DNA of 43,023 nt, taken from contig JAPOXA010000035.1 in assembly GCA_026707325.1 (NCBI GenBank), positions 1 to 43,023 of the forward strand, read 5' to 3'. The notes beneath the pieces were generated by a model. The model searched no databases. It saw only the letters and a list, made by a program, of their open reading frames with translations, and was not told the DNA's origin. The stretch comes from Acidobacteriota bacterium. GTDB lineage: Bacteria > Acidobacteriota > Thermoanaerobaculia > Multivoradales > Multivoraceae. The translations under genes were made by a program, and so were the position numbers. This document shows, piece after piece, positions 40,700 through 43,023 of the stretch (positions within the stretch are counted from its first letter, which is position 1; each line of letters opens with the position of its first letter).

Positions 40700-43023
40700 T
40701 CATGTCGCGTCTTGCCGCCAGAACGCGAGCTGCTCCGGCTCGTCGATCTGGTCCGCGAAGGCGAAGCGCCGGAGGTTGTAGAGGGCCTCGAAGTCGTTGC
40801 TGGACGCGGCGATCTCACCCTTGAGCACTACGCCGGTGAAGGCTGCGGATACCGGGAGCACCTCCAGCACGGCCTCGAAGGCGGCCAGGAAGTTTGGGTC
40901 TTCGTCGATGTCAATGCGCGCGAGCAGGTCGCGGGCCTCCTCAAGTGAGCGGTTGCGCGCCATGTGGGCGGCGTGATGGATGGCGTCGATCATGCCGCGG
41001 GAACCATCGGCTGGCCCCAGGACGCCGCGGGCGGCTCGGCGCTCGCTGTCCCAGAGCTGAAGGTTGCCGCTCTTCTTGAGCGCGAGGCGTCTCACGATGT
41101 CGCGATCCAGGTCAACGCCCGTCGCGCGGGCCAACCGCAGCGCCTCGTCGTAGGAGAAACCGGGCGCCTTGAAAGCGTCCCAGGCCAGCACGAAGAAAGC
41201 CGTCGCTGGGTCGAGGTCGACGTTGGCTTTGAGGTGGGTCAGTTGCTCCAGCCTCCAGCGCTTCACTTCTCGGCGGGCCACGTCGAGCGCGTCCTCGGGC
41301 GTCACGGCGTAGGGGTCCGGCTCTTCAAGCTGCAGCTTTACCTGGTGCCCTCGCCTCTTGGCCCTCGCCGGAAGTTCCCGGGGCGTGCCGCGCCGTAACG
41401 GCCAGTGCTCGGAGAAGCGTTGGAGCGCTGGGCCGAAGCAGGCAAGGTAGAGGTCTACACCGCCGATGCCGGCTTCCTGGAACTCGCCGACGCGGGCGCG
41501 GACCGCCCTGGCGACTTCCGGCTCCACGTCTTCCCAGTACGTCGTGCCTTCGCGGAGTTCGGCCGCGTTGCGGTCGTCGGGAGGCCGGCAGACCAGGAAG
41601 ATTGTGCTCTTGGCGGCTGCCTTGTCCTTGATGTGCAGGCTGCCGGCCGCCTCCGTGTTGATCGGCCAGGAGGCCGTAATCTGGAAGCCCGCTTCCATGA
41701 GTCCCGTCGTCAGCGCGTCCCAGGCACCGGTCGCCTTGTGGGTGAACATCAGGGTCATGATGCCGTCTGGCTTGAGCGCCCTGGCGCATTCTCGGAAGAT
41801 CGCTGCCATCCGCTCCTGGTAGTCGCGCCCGGCCAGCGCCCGCGCGCCTTTCTGCCCCTTGAATCTGGCTGGGTTGGCGACGGCCTCGTTCTCTTTGTCC
41901 GTCAGGCGGCGGCGAAAGAGCTCCGGGTAGACGTGCCCGGCGGTGCGCTTGAGCCAGACGTAGAAGAAGTCGGCGAGCTCGGCGTACATGACGTTGTCGT
42001 AGTAGGGCGGGTCCATGACGACGACGTCGATGGAGTCGTCCTCGATGTGGTCGAGGCTGTCAGCGGATTCACAGGTGACGGTGGCGGTGCCGGCAAGCGA
42101 CGCCTCATTGCCGGTGTGTTTCGGCTCGGAGAAACGCAGTTGGTTCGCGGGCCCGGAGTCTCGGCCGGCGGCATGGTCGCCGTGGGCGAGTTCGAGGAGT
42201 TCGCGGATGCACTTGGCGGTCTTCCCGATTGCCCAGTCGTAGCCCACGCCGCTGACGAGGGGCGCCATCTCAGCGTAGGACCAGACGAAAGCGAAGTCGT
42301 GTCGATCGAATATCGAACGAACGCGTCCGGTCGTGTTGTCCCAGCGCCCAGATCGGTTGTTGTAGTTGAGGAGAGTGTCGAGCGTCAACGCGAGGTACCC
42401 GTACGCCGCCTTCCTAACGTCGTCCAGCTGGCCTGCCGACCGATCCGCTTCGAGCATCTCGCGGAAGACCTCGATGCTCGTGCCGTGGCAAAGCAGTTGC
42501 CGTGGCGAGAACAGGTGACGCCACGCAGTCATCCCGTAGCGGATCGGCTCGGCGGTTTTAGTGCCTTCGGGAATGAGCTCACTCGGTACGAGGTCGAATG
42601 CCTCCCATTTCGGCATCCTCTCTTCCAGGCGCTTCCGGGTTATGTCGCCTATGTCGTCCTCGGGGCGGGGTTCCCGGTAGTTCCGCACCCACTTTTGGCG
42701 GACCTTTCCCGCTTTCGTGCGGGTCTCTGTCCGCTGCCTGAACACGACAGCGTAGAGCTGTTCCCCCATTCGGCCGGCCTGCGCTTGGCGCTTGATCTCG
42801 TTGCCGTCGACCACACGCCCGCAGTCGGGAAAGGGGCACGTCCCGTCGCCTCGCGCCACGGTGCCCGCGGACTGTTCCTGTGTCGATTCGACGATCTCGA
42901 AAGAACACTCGCGGCCGGGCGTTCCTGGGCCATCGCTTACGCACGGCTCTAGGGGCTTGCTGAAGAATAGGGTTGTTGGCGGTTCACGGTGGTGCGTGGT
43001 GCGTTGGGGAGTTGGAACGTCGC
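40700..43023 (-). CDS. Adenine-specific DNA methylase, COG1743/DUF1156-type, N-terminally incomplete
   Basis: The frame is open from the stop at 40700 to the right edge; the first standard start is GTG 42859 (719 aa). Counting from there, it shows a zinc-ribbon piece (C8, C13 in TCPFPDC), KRQAQAGRMGEQLYAVV, the N6-adenine methylase catalytic motif DPPYYD (283-288), YAELADFFYVWLKR, and a motif region with DGIMTLMFTHK. The N-terminal DUF1156 domain and the AdoMet-binding FxGxG region, about 350-400 residues in full-length relatives, are missing. They may lie beyond the window, or the gene may be cut by an insertion near 42950. It is upstream of the helicase gene (4-nt gap) and is probably its host-protecting partner. 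Confidence 0.85.
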   Translation of the reverse strand, partial: DVPTPQRTTHHREPPTTLFFSKPLEPCVSDGPGTPGRECSFEIVESTQEQSAGTVARGDGTCPFPDCGRVVDGNEIKRQAQAGRMGEQLYAVVFRQRTETRTKAGKVRQKWVRNYREPRPEDDIGDITRKRLEERMPKWEAFDLVPSELIPEGTKTAEPIRYGMTAWRHLFSPRQLLCHGTSIEVFREMLEADRSAGQLDDVRKAAYGYLALTLDTLLNYNNRSGRWDNTTGRVRSIFDRHDFAFVWSYAEMAPLVSGVGYDWAIGKTAKCIRELLELAHGDHAAGRDSGPANQLRFSEPKHTGNEASLAGTATVTCESADSLDHIEDDSIDVVVMDPPYYDNVMYAELADFFYVWLKRTAGHVYPELFRRRLTDKENEAVANPARFKGQKGARALAGRDYQERMAAIFRECARALKPDGIMTLMFTHKATGAWDALTTGLMEAGFQITASWPINTEAAGSLHIKDKAAAKSTIFLVCRPPDDRNAAELREGTTYWEDVEPEVARAVRARVGEFQEAGIGGVDLYLACFGPALQRFSEHWPLRRGTPRELPARAKRRGHQVKLQLEEPDPYAVTPEDALDVARREVKRWRLEQLTHLKANVDLDPATAFFVLAWDAFKAPGFSYDEALRLARATGVDLDRDIVRRLALKKSGNLQLWDSERRAARGVLGPADGSRGMIDAIHHAAHMARNRSLEEARDLLARIDIDEDPNFLAAFEAVLEVLPVSAAFTGVVLKGEIAASSNDFEALYNLRRFAFADQIDEPEQLAFWRQDAT
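42950..43023. mobile_element. Possible insertion-sequence end at the window edge
   Basis: The last 74 bp begin TAGGGGCTTGCTGAAGAATA and differ in texture from the methylase coding sequence: less GC-rich, with a GGTGCGTGGTGCGTTGG near-repeat. From memory, GGGGCTTGCTGAA-like tracts occur at the ends of several IS families. The methylase homology seems to begin at about 42940. No transposase is visible. Low confidence. Confidence 0.25.

Noticed and set aside
37495..43023. Calling the methylase-helicase pair a class 1 DISARM system (drmD plus drmMI)
   Set aside because: The methylase has the zinc-ribbon and DPPYYD layout of COG1743/DUF1156 proteins rather than DrmMI as I know it, and no drmA, drmB or drmC gene is present.

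Overview
The window is high-GC bacterial chromosome with dense, mostly short-spaced genes. A remnant of the VWFA-related secreted family typical of Acidobacteriota, an FG-GAP/ASPIC-UnbV (CRTAC1-like) lipoprotein, TPR proteins, several exported proteins, and many acyl-CoA and CoA-transferase genes suggest an acidobacterium (perhaps Thermoanaerobaculia-like). This is inference from gene content only; no rRNA or marker gene is present. I saw no tRNA, rRNA or CRISPR array.

Left part (1-11.6 kb, almost all minus strand). A 5'-truncated VWFA-related gene abuts a vapBC toxin-antitoxin pair. Next come a TPR protein translationally coupled to a CRTAC1-like lipoprotein, a DUF1761 membrane protein and an unknown 157-aa protein. 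A 353-bp gene-free stretch (6293-6645) holds a dispersed double-hairpin repeat and a 178-bp element bounded by 35-bp inverted repeats. Then follows an unusual pair with a 4-bp overlap: a c-type cytochrome and a thiamine-diphosphate enzyme with a twin-arginine signal. A penicillin-acylase-family hydrolase is divergent from a TonB-dependent receptor.

Middle part (11.7-29.2 kb). Plus-strand genes encode the TonB receptor, a DUF1080 lipoprotein, methionine aminopeptidase, a secreted regulatory-like-domain protein, a CaiB-type CoA-transferase, and heme A synthesis (ctaA-ctaB, overlapping). Minus-strand genes follow: a second vapBC pair, then an operon of an LLM/F420-type oxidoreductase, a Nudix CoA pyrophosphatase and a second CoA-transferase; a small secreted protein; UDP-glucose dehydrogenase with UDP-glucuronate decarboxylase (the route to UDP-xylose); and an SDR plus a MaoC-type hydratase.

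Polyhydroxyalkanoate block (29.2-35.7 kb). The regulator phaR is divergent from phasin, a short PhaE-like subunit and phaC. A TGC-rich dyad between phaR and the phasin gene fits a PhaR operator. A GNAT acetyltransferase, an acyl-CoA synthetase and a BCCT-family transporter follow.

Right part (35.8-43.0 kb) looks like a defence island of somewhat lower GC. A two-gene cassette (125 aa, and 381 aa resembling DUF6575) is convergent with a methylase-helicase pair: a COG1743/DUF1156-type adenine methylase missing its N-terminal part and a PLD-SNF2 helicase. The pair resembles the helicase-methylase part of Hma-type anti-phage systems. The methylase runs into the right edge, where the sequence looks like an insertion-sequence end.

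The best candidates for something undescribed are the two-gene cassette at 35834-37353 and the exported TPP-enzyme/cytochrome pair. The covarying double-hairpin repeat family and the 178-bp inverted-repeat element are the clearest non-coding novelties.
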